Shown here piece by piece: positions 35,381-43,872 of a DNA stretch of 64,000 nucleotides. A program made the translations under genes and the position numbers. The stretch is taken from contig NZ_SMYZ01000060.1 in NCBI RefSeq assembly GCF_004919685.1, positions 50,790-114,789 on the forward strand, in the 5' to 3' direction. A model generated the notes under the pieces. That model was not told where the DNA came from. It did no database searches and saw nothing but the letters and a program-made list of their open reading frames with translations. How positions within the stretch are numbered: position 1 is the stretch's first letter; each line of letters opens with the position of its first letter. The DNA comes from Mesorhizobium norvegicum. GTDB taxonomy: Bacteria > Pseudomonadota > Alphaproteobacteria > Rhizobiales > Rhizobiaceae.

Positions 35381-36187
35381 TCAGATTGCCGGCGTCGGGC
35401 GGATGGGATTTCCTTGCAAATACTGCGCGTAGGGCGCCTGAACGAGCCAGCCGGCGTCGACGGGCAGGGTCACGCCGGTTATCGACGCGGCCCGGTCGGA
35501 GCAGAGGAACAGGGCCGCCTCGGCAACATCGCGCGGCTCGACGAAGCGGCGCAGCGCCGTGGTGGCCTGTATGGCTTCGGAGTTGCGCTCACCCTTGGCG
35601 ATCCTGGCCTTTAGTCCATCGGAAAGCGTGTAGCCGGGTGCCACCGCATTCACCCGCACCCCGTGCGGGCCGAGCTCGGCGGCCAGGATCTGGGTCAAGG
35701 CCAGGACGGCATGCTTTCCGGGCGTGTAGGCAGGCAGGGACAGCGGCGCGAAAGAGGCAAGCGAGCCGACGTTCAGGATGGCGCCTCGCCCGGCAGCCGA
35801 CATCAGCCGGCCGAAGACCTGGCAACCCAGCAGGGTGCCGCGATAATTCACCCTCCACATCCTCTCATCTTCGTCCAGATCCTGGTCGAGGACGTGCTTG
35901 CCGCTCTGCAGGATACCGGCGCAATTGACGACGATTTGAGGCGTGCCGAACGCATTGCTGACGGCTCGCGCCAGCGCTTCCACAGAGTGGGCATCGGCAA
36001 CATCGGTTTGGACAAACAGCGCGCACGGGGCGCCCGCCGCCTCGCAGGCGCCAGCCGCCTCTTCGCCCCGTGCCGCATCCCTGCCTGCGACGACAACATG
36101 GTAGCCGTCCTCGGCAAAGCGCAGCGCTATCGCGCGCCCGATACCGGAAGTGCCGCCGATGACGACGGCCGTCAATGTCTCAGCCAT
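35381..36187 (-). CDS. Short-chain dehydrogenase/reductase
   Basis: This is a 268-residue SDR. It shows IGGTSGIGRAIA (about 10-21), NCAGILQSG, Ser in NVGSLASF, and Tyr-x-x-x-Lys in YTPGKHAV (about 158-165). The C-terminal tail beyond the usual end (QAPYAQYLQGNPIRPTPAI) is longer than in many relatives. The gene overlaps the shikimate-dehydrogenase-like gene by 8 nt and lies in the same operon as RidA and the GntR regulator. Substrate unknown, probably a hydroxy acid or polyol. Confidence 0.87.
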   Translation of the reverse strand: MAETLTAVVIGGTSGIGRAIALRFAEDGYHVVVAGRDAARGEEAAGACEAAGAPCALFVQTDVADAHSVEALARAVSNAFGTPQIVVNCAGILQSGKHVLDQDLDEDERMWRVNYRGTLLGCQVFGRLMSAAGRGAILNVGSLASFAPLSLPAYTPGKHAVLALTQILAAELGPHGVRVNAVAPGYTLSDGLKARIAKGERNSEAIQATTALRRFVEPRDVAEAALFLCSDRAASITGVTLPVDAGWLVQAPYAQYLQGNPIRPTPAI

Positions 36188-36992
36188 TGCCGCGGCCTTT
36201 GCCTTCGATGTCGAAGAATTCAGACATGGCCCGGACCTGGAAATCCATCATCGGGCGCCCTGGCTGAATGCGGCAGCCAATCTCTTTCGCCGCCTTTAGC
36301 AGGGCGGTCTCGGCGGGCTCCATGATGATGTCCACGACCGTCATGTCCGGGGTCAGCCGGCTCACGTCAAGCGGCAGCGGGTCGCCCGCATGCATGCCGA
36401 CCGGCGTGGCGTTGATGGCCATATGCATGCCGGAAGGCTCGGCCTCTCCGACCTGGATGCGGCATTTCGGGAAGACCTGCGCAACCAGCGCCGCCAGTTT
36501 TTCGGCGCGACCGGTATCGATGTCGGCCAGGCGGATCTCTTCCGCGCCGGCTTCGGCGAGACAATAGGCCAGGGACGCGCCGGCGCCGCCGGCTCCGACC
36601 TGGAGGATGCGGCGGCCGGCAATCTTATGCCCGCCTGCGTTGAGGCCATCGATAAAGCCGACGCCGTCGAAATTGTCGGCGTACCAGCTGCCATCGGGCA
36701 GCCGGCGCACGGAATTGGCGCTCTGCACCCGCGCGGCGCGGTCGTGAGCGGCAGAGCATTTGTGATAGACCGCGACCTTGTACGGCACCGAGATGATGAC
36801 GCCCCTTATGTTCTCGGCTGCCGTGATGCCGGCCCAGAAGGTCTCGAAATCCTCCGGGCGGCAGCTCAACGGCACCATGAGGCTGTCGAGGCCCTTCTGC
36901 TCGAAGATCTCGTTGAATATGCCGGGGCTCTTGGCGTGTGCCACGGGATGGGCCAGCATCACGAAGATGTCGGCCTTGCCGGTTCCGCGCAT
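36180..36992 (-). CDS. Shikimate dehydrogenase-like oxidoreductase with altered substrate site
   Basis: This 270-residue protein has the AroE fold: an N-terminal substrate domain and a Rossmann domain with GAGGAGASLA near 128-137. The catalytic pair is kept (Lys72 in VPYK, Asp109 in NFDG). Residues that bind shikimate in classical AroE differ: the first Ser of the S-K-S motif is Ala20 (HAKSP), and the N-V-T motif reads I-I-S before the catalytic Lys. This suggests a substrate other than shikimate, such as quinate or another hydroxy acid. ATG 36992 follows AAGGAG. It is not likely to be the biosynthetic enzyme because no aro neighbours are present and it is embedded in a catabolic operon. Confidence 0.82.
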   Translation of the reverse strand: MRGTGKADIFVMLAHPVAHAKSPGIFNEIFEQKGLDSLMVPLSCRPEDFETFWAGITAAENIRGVIISVPYKVAVYHKCSAAHDRAARVQSANSVRRLPDGSWYADNFDGVGFIDGLNAGGHKIAGRRILQVGAGGAGASLAYCLAEAGAEEIRLADIDTGRAEKLAALVAQVFPKCRIQVGEAEPSGMHMAINATPVGMHAGDPLPLDVSRLTPDMTVVDIIMEPAETALLKAAKEIGCRIQPGRPMMDFQVRAMSEFFDIEGKGRGNG

Positions 36993-36996
36993 CTGT

Positions 36997-37887
36997 TCAC
37001 TCCTTTTCTTTTGACAGTTCATGGGCGCTGAGGATCTCCAGCGCCTGGACGAGGGACGAGTGGTCGGCCTCCGCGCCGCCGGGCCGAGCCGAACAGGCAT
37101 TCATCAGTTGCTGCGCCATCGCGGTGTTCGGCAGCGAGACGCCAAGCGCGCGGGCGCTTTCGAGCGCGAGGTTGAGATCCTTCTGGTGAAGCCGCATGCG
37201 AAAGCCCGGGGCGAAGGTCCGGGCGATCATGCGCTCGCCATGCACCTCCAGCACACGGGACGAGGCAAAGCCGCCCATCAGCGCGGTGCGCACCTTTGCC
37301 GGGTCGCAGCCGGCCTTGCTGGCAAAGACGAGCGCTTCCGCCACGGCCTCGATATTGAGCGCGACGATGATCTGATTTGCGATCTTGCAAGTTTGACCGG
37401 CGCCATTGTGCTCGCCGATCAAGGTGATGTTCTTGCCCAGCGTCTGAAAGATCGGCAGCGCGCGCTCGAACTCGGCAGTTGGCCCGCCGACCATGATGGT
37501 GAGGCTCGCCGCCTTGGCGCCGACCTCACCGCCCGAAACCGGGGCGTCGAGGTAGCCAGCTCCCGCTTGCCGCAGCTTTGCTGCGAATTCCGCCGTGGCG
37601 ATGGGGCTGATCGAGCTCATGTCGATGACCAGCTTGCCGGCTGACAGTCCTTCCAGGACGCCGTTGCCTCCAAGCAGGACGCGCTCCACATCAGGCGTGT
37701 CGGGCAGTATGGTCACGATGACGTCGGACATCCGCGCCACATCGGCAGGCGAGCCGACGACCGATGCCTTGAAGTCCTTCGGCAGAGGGGAGCGGTTGAG
37801 AACCGTAACGATCTCATGTCCCGCGTCGGCGAGATGGCGCGCCATCGGCGCTCCCATCACACCAAGCCCGATGAACCCGATCTTCAT
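36997..37887 (-). CDS. Beta-hydroxyacid dehydrogenase, 2-hydroxy-3-oxopropionate reductase-like (GarR type)
   Basis: This is a 296-residue NAD(P)-dependent dehydrogenase of the 3-hydroxyisobutyrate family. It shows GFIGLGVMGAPMARHLADAG (about 4-23), the substrate loop DAPVSGGEVGAKAASLTIMV (about 116-135), and catalytic Lys in GQTCKIANQII (Lys near 168), then QKDLNLALE. The family includes tartronate semialdehyde reductase and 3-hydroxyisobutyrate dehydrogenase. A HpcH/HpaI aldolase encoded across the divergent promoter could supply tartronate semialdehyde, which favours the GarR role. ATG 37887 is used instead of TTG 37893. It is the first gene of the - strand operon ending with the GntR regulator. 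Confidence 0.85.
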   Translation of the reverse strand: MKIGFIGLGVMGAPMARHLADAGHEIVTVLNRSPLPKDFKASVVGSPADVARMSDVIVTILPDTPDVERVLLGGNGVLEGLSAGKLVIDMSSISPIATAEFAAKLRQAGAGYLDAPVSGGEVGAKAASLTIMVGGPTAEFERALPIFQTLGKNITLIGEHNGAGQTCKIANQIIVALNIEAVAEALVFASKAGCDPAKVRTALMGGFASSRVLEVHGERMIARTFAPGFRMRLHQKDLNLALESARALGVSLPNTAMAQQLMNACSARPGGAEADHSSLVQALEILSAHELSKEKE

Positions 37888-37944
37888 TCTCAAACCCCTG
37901 TACGAAGGTTGGTGCGCATTGCATCTTGCAGCAAATTATTGCCA

Positions 37945-37963
37945 TATGATATAGGACATCATA
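37945..37963. promoter_or_regulatory. Inverted-repeat operator candidate in the divergent promoter
   Basis: TATGAT (37945-37950) and ATCATA (37958-37963) form an inverted repeat with a 7-bp spacer in the 118-nt AT-rich gap between two divergent genes. Size and symmetry suit an FCD-GntR dimer. The FCD-GntR gene at 34147-34935 ends the operon that starts here. Confidence 0.55.
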
Positions 37964-38005
37964 CAAATTTCAACGTCCTTTCGCTGATCGGAGACTGACC
38001 GCAAA

Positions 38006-38770
38006 ATGCAAGAGCGCCTCAACACGCTGAAGGCTGCCGTGTCGGCCGGGCGAGCCCATATCGGCATCTGGTGTTCGCTGGCTTCCGCCCTCACCACAGA
38101 GATCGTCGCGGGCTCCGGAGCCGGCTGGGTATTGATCGATGGCGAGCATAGCCCCAACCATCTGCGCAGCATCATGGCACAGCTTCAGGTCATGGGCGGC
38201 TTCGACAGCGAGGCCGTCGTCAGGCTGCCTTCCGACGATGCCAATCTGATCAAGCAGGCCCTGGATATCGGTGCACGCAGCCTGATGATCCCCAATGTGC
38301 GGACGGCCGATCAGGCTCGCGCCATTGTCGCGGCCATGACCTATGCGCCTGGCGGGTTTCGCGGCTTCTCGGTCGGTCATCGTGCCAACGCGTTCGGCCG
38401 TATCGCCGGCTACCATGCCAAGGCGCGTGAGCAGCAGCTTCTCGCCGTGCAGATCGAGGATGAATTGGGCGTCGCCAATGCCGCCGAGATTGCGGCGGTT
38501 GATGGTGTCGATATTCTCTTCGTCGGGCCCGGCGACCTCTCGACCAATATGGGCGCGATGGGCAATCCCGGAGCAGCACACGTTCAAGAAGCGATCACCT
38601 CGGTGCGCAAGGCAGCAACAGCGGCAGGCAAGGCCAGCGGGATCCTGGCTCCCGCAAAGACCGATGCCGACCGCTACCTCGCCGACGGCTTCACCGTGGT
38701 TGCCGTCGGTTCCGACCTCGGCCTGCTGGCGCGGGGCTCGGATGCCCTGATCGCTTCGTTCAACCAATAG
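38006..38770 (+). CDS. HpcH/HpaI aldolase family protein
   Basis: This is a 254-residue class II pyruvate aldolase. Segments: GIWCSLASALTTEI, the active-site base region WVLIDGEHSPNH (His near 52), and metal ligands in VQIEDELGVANAAEI (Glu near 152) and FVGPGDLS (Asp near 178). The family includes 2-dehydro-3-deoxyglucarate aldolase (GarL) and 4-hydroxy-2-oxoheptanedioate aldolase (HpaI), which split a 2-oxo-4-hydroxy acid into pyruvate and an aldehyde. Divergence from a GarR-like gene favours a sugar-acid type substrate, but this is inferred. The FAD oxidoreductase gene follows 14 nt later. Confidence 0.87.
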   Translation: MQERLNTLKAAVSAGRAHIGIWCSLASALTTEIVAGSGAGWVLIDGEHSPNHLRSIMAQLQVMGGFDSEAVVRLPSDDANLIKQALDIGARSLMIPNVRTADQARAIVAAMTYAPGGFRGFSVGHRANAFGRIAGYHAKAREQQLLAVQIEDELGVANAAEIAAVDGVDILFVGPGDLSTNMGAMGNPGAAHVQEAITSVRKAATAAGKASGILAPAKTDADRYLADGFTVVAVGSDLGLLARGSDALIASFNQ

Positions 38771-38784
38771 GCCGGAGACAGAAT

Positions 38785-40002
38785 ATGGCGATCCCTTCCT
38801 ACAAAGCGCCGTCGCGCACCGCATATGACATCGTCATCGTCGGCGGCGCCGTCGTCGGTTCGTCGACCGCCTACTGGCTGAGCCAGGCGCTTGGCAGCAG
38901 CGCCTCGATCCTCGTGGTCGAACGCGACTCGAGCTACGAGTTTTCGTCGACGGCGCTGTCCACCAGCGCGATCCGGCAGCAATATTCCAATCCGATCAAT
39001 GTGAAGATCAGCCAGTTCGGCATCGAGATCATCCGCGGATTCCAGGAACGGATGGCGCCCTTCTACAAGGACGAACCGGCACCCGACCTCGGCTTCAAGG
39101 AGCATGGATATCTTTACTGCTGCTCACCTGACGGCGTCGAAGCGGCGCGCGAGCGCGTCGATCTGCAGCGCAGTTTTGGGGCCCACACGGTGTTCCTTGA
39201 GCCGGGCCCGCTGAAGGATCGCTTCCCCTGGCTCAATGTGGAGGATCTCGGCGGCGGTTCCTGGGGAGCCCGGGAAGAGGGCTGGTTCGATTCCGTGGGG
39301 CTGATGAACGGTTTCCGCCGGGCCGCCCGCGCCAGCGGCGTCGAGTATATCGACAATGCCGTGACGGCGCTGGATATCGCCAATGGGCGGGTCGTCTCGG
39401 TGCGCCTCGCGACCGGCCAGACGGTTCGTTGCGGAACATTGGTCAACGCCGCGGGCCCGCGCGCGCAACAGGTCGCCGCCATGGCCGGCCTGTCGATCCC
39501 GGTCGCGCCCTACAAGCGCTACAGCTTTGTCTTCGCGAGCGCCAATCCGATCCCCGGCCGTATGCCCAATGTCATCGACCTTTCCGGTACATTCGTGCGT
39601 CCCGAAGGCGAACTTTTTCTCACCGGCAACACGCCGCAAGGCGACGGGCCAGCCGGCTATGATGACTTCGAAATGCACCATGAAGAGTTCGACGACTACA
39701 TCTGGCCGGCGCTCTGGCACCGCATTCCGTCCTTCGATGCACTCAAGGTCCAGACGAGCTGGACCGGCCACTACGAATACAACATGCTCGACCACAACGG
39801 CATCGTCGGCTTCCACCCGCAGGTGACGAATTTCATGTTTGCCAACGGCTTCTCGGGGCACGGGCTGCAACAGTCGCCAGCCGTGGGTCGGGCCGTTTCA
39901 GAACTCATCGTGCATGGGGCTTTCCAGACGCTCGACCTGTCGCCGTTCTGTTATGAGCGCATAGAGCGCAACGAGCCGTTCCTGGAAGAAGCCGTAATTT
40001 GA
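38785..40002 (+). CDS. FAD-dependent oxidoreductase of the DAO family, FOXRED1-like
   Basis: This is a 405-residue flavoprotein. The FAD motif is DIVIVGGAVVGSSTAYWLSQ (about 14-33), followed by SSTALSTSAIRQQYS, and the C-terminal NGFSGHGLQQSPAVGRAVSE is typical of the FOXRED1/glycine-sarcosine oxidase branch of the DAO superfamily. Such enzymes oxidise amines or amino acids to imines. With a RidA protein in the neighbouring operon this gives a coherent oxidase-imine hydrolase pair, by inference. GGAGAC precedes ATG 38785. Confidence 0.87.
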   Translation: MAIPSYKAPSRTAYDIVIVGGAVVGSSTAYWLSQALGSSASILVVERDSSYEFSSTALSTSAIRQQYSNPINVKISQFGIEIIRGFQERMAPFYKDEPAPDLGFKEHGYLYCCSPDGVEAARERVDLQRSFGAHTVFLEPGPLKDRFPWLNVEDLGGGSWGAREEGWFDSVGLMNGFRRAARASGVEYIDNAVTALDIANGRVVSVRLATGQTVRCGTLVNAAGPRAQQVAAMAGLSIPVAPYKRYSFVFASANPIPGRMPNVIDLSGTFVRPEGELFLTGNTPQGDGPAGYDDFEMHHEEFDDYIWPALWHRIPSFDALKVQTSWTGHYEYNMLDHNGIVGFHPQVTNFMFANGFSGHGLQQSPAVGRAVSELIVHGAFQTLDLSPFCYERIERNEPFLEEAVI

Positions 40003-40161
40003 GACCGGTGCTTGAGCTGCCGACAAGCTCGGTGCGCGGGAGTCCATGCTTTGCGGCGATGCAAAGTGCTATACGCAATGCATAGGGCGGTGGTGTAGAA
40101 TGATGTGGAATTCGGCGGGTCTGCTGCCCACCGACAGCTTGCGAACGAGGTGGAGAATTTG

Positions 40162-40653
40162 ATGCGGAACACGATGCTGGGCTTCGCGGCACTTGCCCTG
40201 GCCGCGTGCCAATCGGCTCCTGAAGCGCCGCAATCAGCCGCTCTCGAACCTGCGTCAGATCCTGTTACTGTTTCTCCCGTCGCCGTTCCTCCTGGCTCCG
40301 CAATCATGGATCAATCCGTGACAATCACTCCCCCTGCGAAGGGCGTTCCAACAAAGTACGCCGCATTTTCGGGCATGTGGGTTGGACGATTGGGGGGGAC
40401 GGATGCAGCCAAAGTCGCTGTGCAGACGATTTCTCCAAACGGCAAAGTGACGGTCACCTTTGCGTGGGGAATGCTGGGCGATAACAATCCGGGAGAGGCC
40501 GCAGGAGCAGGAAAAATTGTAGGGACTACGTTGAAGCTTGGACGCCTCCCGAATGGTGCGGACGTCAGTTTTATGATGCTGCCCGACGGAACCCTGGCCG
40601 GAACCGTTATGCTTGCCGGCCAGACCTACACAGGCGTATTCATCAGGCAATGA
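40162..40653 (+). CDS. Small hypothetical lipoprotein
   Basis: This is a 163-residue protein with a lipoprotein signal: a short hydrophobic stretch (MLGFAALALAAC) with Cys16 as the lipidation site. A Pro/Ala/Ser-rich linker follows to about residue 60, then a compact C-terminal domain with GMWVGRLGG and DGTLAGTVMLAGQTYTGVF, probably beta-rich. No function is recognised. ATG 40162 is chosen because GAGGTGGAG lies upstream and the signal peptide begins there. It stands alone between the oxidoreductase and the type II secretion locus. Confidence 0.75.
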   Translation: MRNTMLGFAALALAACQSAPEAPQSAALEPASDPVTVSPVAVPPGSAIMDQSVTITPPAKGVPTKYAAFSGMWVGRLGGTDAAKVAVQTISPNGKVTVTFAWGMLGDNNPGEAAGAGKIVGTTLKLGRLPNGADVSFMMLPDGTLAGTVMLAGQTYTGVFIRQ

Positions 40654-40805
40654 CCAAAAGCACCCAGCTGGTCACATTGTGGCCAACCGAGTATTCGGCC
40701 AACCGGAAAGCCGTGAAACCGTGGAAGCGAGGCAGGCGGCCGAAAGAAAATAGTGCACTGTCACCGTAATTCTTGCACTCCGACTGAAAGGTAGCGGGTT
40801 CTCTG

Positions 40806-41006
40806 CTACTTCGATCTCACCCTGAAATACGCGAGAACTTTCGAGCCCAACACGATCACACCAATAGCTGCAATGAGAACGGCCCAGACCGGATAATCGA
40901 ACAAATACGAATGTCTGCATGCTTCGCCCGGCGCACAATACGATAAGGCGTTGGCGGAATTGACCACAGCGAACACGGCAGATGCGGAAAGAGCGAGCAG
41001 CCTCAT
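40806..41006 (-). CDS. Small exported single-helix membrane protein (hypothetical)
   Basis: This is a 66-residue protein. A hydrophobic signal-like N-terminus (MRLLALSASAVFAVVNSANA) is followed by a short segment with two cysteines (YCAPGEACRHSY) and a transmembrane helix (WAVLIAAIGVIVLGSKVLAYF) ending in basic residues. AGAGG lies upstream of ATG 41006. The signal and topology argue for a real gene, but there is no homologue I recognise. A longer in-frame version from 41162 has an implausible Arg-rich start. Confidence 0.5.
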   Translation of the reverse strand: MRLLALSASAVFAVVNSANALSYCAPGEACRHSYLFDYPVWAVLIAAIGVIVLGSKVLAYFRVRSK

Positions 41007-41251
41007 ACAACCTCTATAACATGTCAGCCGCGTTATGTTGCAACCAACCCCTCTGATCTGATGCTCGTTGACCTTATGCTGGTTGATCCCAGCACTCCAG
41101 ACCCTGGCACGCCCCGTCGCACGCCCTCTTCTCCCGCTCCGACATCTACCACTCTCCGCCACCTACCCTGTGGATAGACCCCCAAGACCCACATCATTCC
41201 CGACATCGGCTTGCAAGAAGCCCTAGACTTGGTTTCAGGGGAATCAGGTGT

Positions 41252-43375
41252 ATGGCAATTGGGTCCGGTCATCGCGTCGTGTTGTGCACGCTGCTGGCGA
41301 TTGCCGGCTGCACCTCCGCGCCGGGCAAGGACTTCTTCACCGAAACCATCGACAGCCTGCACGCCAAGAACTCGCCCTTGCGGGCGGGCTACACCGGACC
41401 CAGCGCGGTCACGTCGGCCGCCGGCCAGGCGCAGCGTTTCAACGGCACGCAGTATCAGGGCTCGGGTCAGTTCGTCTCCTCCGGCGCGCCCGTCACCAAG
41501 GTGACGACCGATGGTTCGGGCCAGTTCGAGCTCAACCTGATCAATGCGCCGATTACCGAAGCGGCCAAGGCGGTGCTCGGCGACGCGCTGCACCTCAACT
41601 ACATCGTCGACCCGCGCGTGCAAGGCACGGTGACGCTGCAGACCTCGCAGCCGGTGTCGAAGGATGCGCTGGTCGACATCCTGCAATCGGCGCTTGCGGT
41701 CAATGGCGCCGGCATCACCAATCGCGCCGGCACCTACCAGGTCGTGCCGCTTTCCGAGATCATGTCCAGCACACCCCCGGTCAGCGTGCCTTCGGTTTCG
41801 CCGTCCGGCCCCGGCGTCAAGGTGCAGGTGCTGCAGCTGCAATTCATCGCCGCCGACGAGATGAAGACCATTCTCGAACCCATCACCCGACAGGGCTCGG
41901 TGCTGCGGGTCGATTCCACCCGCAATCTGATCACCGTCGCCGGCAACGACAGCGACCTCAATGCCATCAGAGAAGCGGTCTCGGTGTTCGACGTCGACTG
42001 GATGCGCGGCATGTCGGTGGCGCTGCATCCGCTGAAGACTTCCAAACCGGAGGCGGTTGCCGCCGAACTCGATTCGATCTTCGGCACCAAGGAAGGGCCG
42101 GGTGCGAAGCTTATCCAGTTCATCCCCAACGACAGGCTGAATTCGGTGCTGGTGATCACGTCGCGCCCGGCCTATCTCGCCCGTGCCGCGACCTGGATCA
42201 ACAAGCTCGACAGACTGGCCGAGACCAACGAAGACCAGCTTTTCGTCTACCAGATCCAGAACCGCCCGGCCAAGGAACTGGCCGCGGTGTTGAGCTCCGT
42301 CCTCGGCACCTCGGTCAAGACCGAGGGCGACTCAGGCGGCTCGAACGTGTCGCCCGACCAGACGCCGATCGCCATGCAATCGGATGGCGTCACGCCGGTG
42401 CCATTGACCGGGCCGTCGCCTTCGCTGCCAATGCAGGACGGACAGCCGCCCGCCCACGCCACGGTCGTCGCCGATATCGAAAACAATGCGCTGCTGATCC
42501 AGACCACGGCGCGCGACTACGAACGCATCGAGCAGATCCTGGCCAAGGTCGACGTGCTGCCGACGCAAGTCATGCTGGAAGCCGTCATTGCCGAAGTCAC
42601 GCTCAACGACGACCTGAAATACGGCCTGCGCTGGTTCTTCGAGAATGGCGGCATGAAGATCTCGGTGTCCGACGTGGCAAAGGGCGTTGCCGCGGCAGCA
42701 CTGCCTGGCTTCAACTGGAGCTACGCAACCGACAACATCCAGGTGACGCTGAACGCACTGTCCAGCATCACCGACGTCAATGTCATCTCGGCGCCGACCA
42801 TCATGGCGCTGAACAACCAGAAAGCGGTGTTGCAGGTCGGCGACCAGGTGCCGATCGCCACAAGGCAAGTGGTCGACCAGACGCTCGGCAGTTCGCCGGT
42901 GGTCTCGGTCGAGATGAAGGACACCGGCGTCATCCTGACGGTGACGCCACGCATCAACAATGCCGGCAGGGTCATGCTGGATATCGAGCAGGAGGTCAGC
43001 AATGTGACCAAGACGACCAGCTCCGGCATCGATTCGCCGACCATCCAGCAGCGCAAGATCCAGACCCGCGTTCTGGTCAACGATGGCGAGAGCCTGGCGC
43101 TGGGCGGCCTCATCCAGTCGCGCAACAATGTCGATCGCACGCAAGTGCCGATTCTCGGCGATATCCCGATTATCGGCAACGCGTTCAAGCAAAAGACGGA
43201 CAGCATCGGACGCACCGAATTGATCATCTTCATCAGGCCGCATGTTGTCCGCGACATCAACGAAGCCCGCGAAGTGACGGATGAATTCCGCGGCAAGATC
43301 AGCCTGCAGACGCCGATCCAGAAGCGACGCGGCGGCACCAAGCTGCAACAGGACCTGAAGAGGCTGGCGTATTGA
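41252..43375 (+). CDS. gspD: Type II secretion system secretin GspD (lipoprotein)
   Basis: This 707-residue outer-membrane secretin begins with a lipoprotein signal (LAIAGC, Cys20), so it may reach the outer membrane without a separate pilotin. N-domains cover about 90-400, including GTVTLQTSQPVSKDALVDIL, and there is a long low-complexity linker near 365-400. The secretin domain covers about 430-680, with VPIATRQ, the VGVILTVTPRI-type segment (DTGVILTVTPRIN), and LALGGLIQ. It forms the multimeric gate for folded exoproteins. It is the first gene of a + strand trio with the prepilin peptidase and gspG, and convergent with the rest of the system. Confidence 0.92.
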   Translation: MAIGSGHRVVLCTLLAIAGCTSAPGKDFFTETIDSLHAKNSPLRAGYTGPSAVTSAAGQAQRFNGTQYQGSGQFVSSGAPVTKVTTDGSGQFELNLINAPITEAAKAVLGDALHLNYIVDPRVQGTVTLQTSQPVSKDALVDILQSALAVNGAGITNRAGTYQVVPLSEIMSSTPPVSVPSVSPSGPGVKVQVLQLQFIAADEMKTILEPITRQGSVLRVDSTRNLITVAGNDSDLNAIREAVSVFDVDWMRGMSVALHPLKTSKPEAVAAELDSIFGTKEGPGAKLIQFIPNDRLNSVLVITSRPAYLARAATWINKLDRLAETNEDQLFVYQIQNRPAKELAAVLSSVLGTSVKTEGDSGGSNVSPDQTPIAMQSDGVTPVPLTGPSPSLPMQDGQPPAHATVVADIENNALLIQTTARDYERIEQILAKVDVLPTQVMLEAVIAEVTLNDDLKYGLRWFFENGGMKISVSDVAKGVAAAALPGFNWSYATDNIQVTLNALSSITDVNVISAPTIMALNNQKAVLQVGDQVPIATRQVVDQTLGSSPVVSVEMKDTGVILTVTPRINNAGRVMLDIEQEVSNVTKTTSSGIDSPTIQQRKIQTRVLVNDGESLALGGLIQSRNNVDRTQVPILGDIPIIGNAFKQKTDSIGRTELIIFIRPHVVRDINEAREVTDEFRGKISLQTPIQKRRGGTKLQQDLKRLAY

Positions 43376-43377
43376 CG

Positions 43378-43872
43378 ATGGCTGCGCACCCATCCCTCGT
43401 GCTGGCTGCCACGATCGCCCTGGCGGTGGTTCTTGCCGCCATTTCGATCGCCGATTTCCGCCGGCAGATCATCCCGGACGGGCTCAACCTGGCTCTGGCC
43501 GGCATCGGCCTTGCCTATCAGATGGCGACGGACGCAGATGGCCTGCCGATGCACATCCTGTTCGCCGCTGCGATGTTTGCCGCTGCCTGGCTGATCCGGC
43601 GCGGTCATTTCCTCATGACCGGCAGGATTGGTCTCGGCCTCGGCGACGTCAAGATGCTGGCCGCCGCCGCATGCTGGATCAGCCCTTTGCTGTTGCCGGT
43701 GCTGCTGTTCATCGCCAGCGCCAGCGCTCTGCTGTTCGTCGGCGGGCAGGTGGTTGCGACAGGCCCGGCGGTGGCGAAAGCGCGTGTCGCCTTCGGTCCG
43801 TTTATCGCCATCGGCCTCGGCTGCAGCTGGGCGCTGGAGCAATTTGCAGGTTTGGACATGGGACTGCTCTGA
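43378..43872 (+). CDS. Prepilin peptidase, minimal A24 type (GspO/CpaA-like)
   Basis: This is a 164-residue inner-membrane aspartate protease. The two catalytic aspartates are in ISIADFRRQIIPD (near residue 24) and GLGLGDVKMLAA (GxGD motif near 84). It is the short, CpaA/TadV-sized form without the N-terminal methyltransferase and Cys4 zinc domain of full GspO/PilD. It should cleave the leader peptides of GspG, H, I, J and K. ATG 43378 is preferred over TTG 43372. The stop overlaps the gspG start (TGATG). Confidence 0.85.
   Translation: MAAHPSLVLAATIALAVVLAAISIADFRRQIIPDGLNLALAGIGLAYQMATDADGLPMHILFAAAMFAAAWLIRRGHFLMTGRIGLGLGDVKMLAAAACWISPLLLPVLLFIASASALLFVGGQVVATGPAVAKARVAFGPFIAIGLGCSWALEQFAGLDMGLL

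Noticed and set aside
40654..40805. Short GGCCAACC repeat in the gap after the lipoprotein gene
   Set aside because: It occurs twice by chance-level spacing with no dyad or T-run and no neighbouring context.
41248..43284. 678-codon frame overlapping gspD on the same strand
   Set aside because: It is the alternate frame of gspD, whose own frame has the secretin domain; composition is Arg/His-rich.
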